Assembly: GCA_050633625.1 (NCBI GenBank)
Contig: JBOEGW010000019.1
Coordinates: forward strand, 1-12,322
Origin: JBOEGW01 sp050633625
Lineage (GTDB): Bacteria > Pseudomonadota > Alphaproteobacteria > Rhodobacterales > Rhodobacteraceae
DNA length: 12,322 bases
Direction: 5' to 3'
Made by a program: the position numbers and the translations under genes. This document shows positions 12,295 to 12,322 of this stretch, piece after piece. Below the pieces are notes generated by a model, which did not search any database, was not told the DNA's origin, and worked only from the letters and a program-made list of their open reading frames with translations. Within the stretch, counting starts at the first letter, position 1. Each line of letters begins with the position of its first letter.

Positions 12295-12322
12295 GGGCTT
12301 CCGCCCCCGCGCCCGATGGGCG
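12294..12322 (+). terminator. Twin hairpins after the membrane-protein gene
   Basis: GGGGC-TTCC-GCCCC (12294-12307) begins at the last base of the stop codon, and CGCCC-GAT-GGGCG (12310-12322) follows to the window edge. They are probably a terminator. The second has the 5-bp stem and 3-base loop seen repeatedly in this window. Confidence 0.6.

Overview
The window looks like part of a conjugative or mobilizable plasmid (or an integrative element) from an alphaproteobacterium, probably of the Rhizobiales or Rhodobacterales. This rests on Agrobacterium-type VirD2, VirD4, VirC1 and VirC2 relatives, an ArdC antirestriction protein, moderately high GC content and strong AGGAGG-type ribosome sites. 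No replication initiator gene, transposase, CRISPR array, tRNA or rRNA was seen.

Left part (50-5102, minus strand): a compact transfer operon reading leftward. Its order is a MobC/VirD1-like accessory protein, a VirD2-type relaxase, a VirD4/TraG coupling protein and a small charged protein. Adjacent genes overlap or lie 17 bases apart. Middle (about 5103-5751): a 650-base control region. It holds a sequence resembling a T-DNA border (candidate oriT), inverted repeats, and an unbroken run of about 39 degenerate 8-bp units (5426-5737). Reading rightward from it are a ParA/VirC1-like ATPase and a protein with a disordered tail and probably two ribbon-helix-helix units, as in VirC2 (5752-7178). 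The arrangement, virC-like genes divergent from a virD-like operon, mirrors the Ti plasmid vir region.

Right part (7202-12322): accessory genes separated by long, palindrome-rich intergenic stretches. They are an exported 141-residue protein, a 64-residue protein, a translationally coupled pair (ArdC, then a 195-residue unknown), two related small unknowns that diverge from an 880-base gap, a 53-residue basic protein and a two-helix membrane protein. The gaps contain several multi-stem imperfect palindromes. The largest is a 187-base, at least seven-stem structure at 10434-10620, whose edge covers the ribosome site of the neighbouring gene. There is also a run of five helically phased 11-bp repeats at 11077-11132.

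Proposed working: the accessory protein and relaxase nick the border-like site, the coupling protein passes the strand to a type IV secretion channel encoded elsewhere, and the VirC-like pair binds the 8-bp array to position the relaxosome and/or partition the plasmid. ArdC would protect the incoming DNA. If the nick lies where the border comparison puts it, the virC-like and ArdC side enters the recipient first and the relaxase operon last, the usual order.
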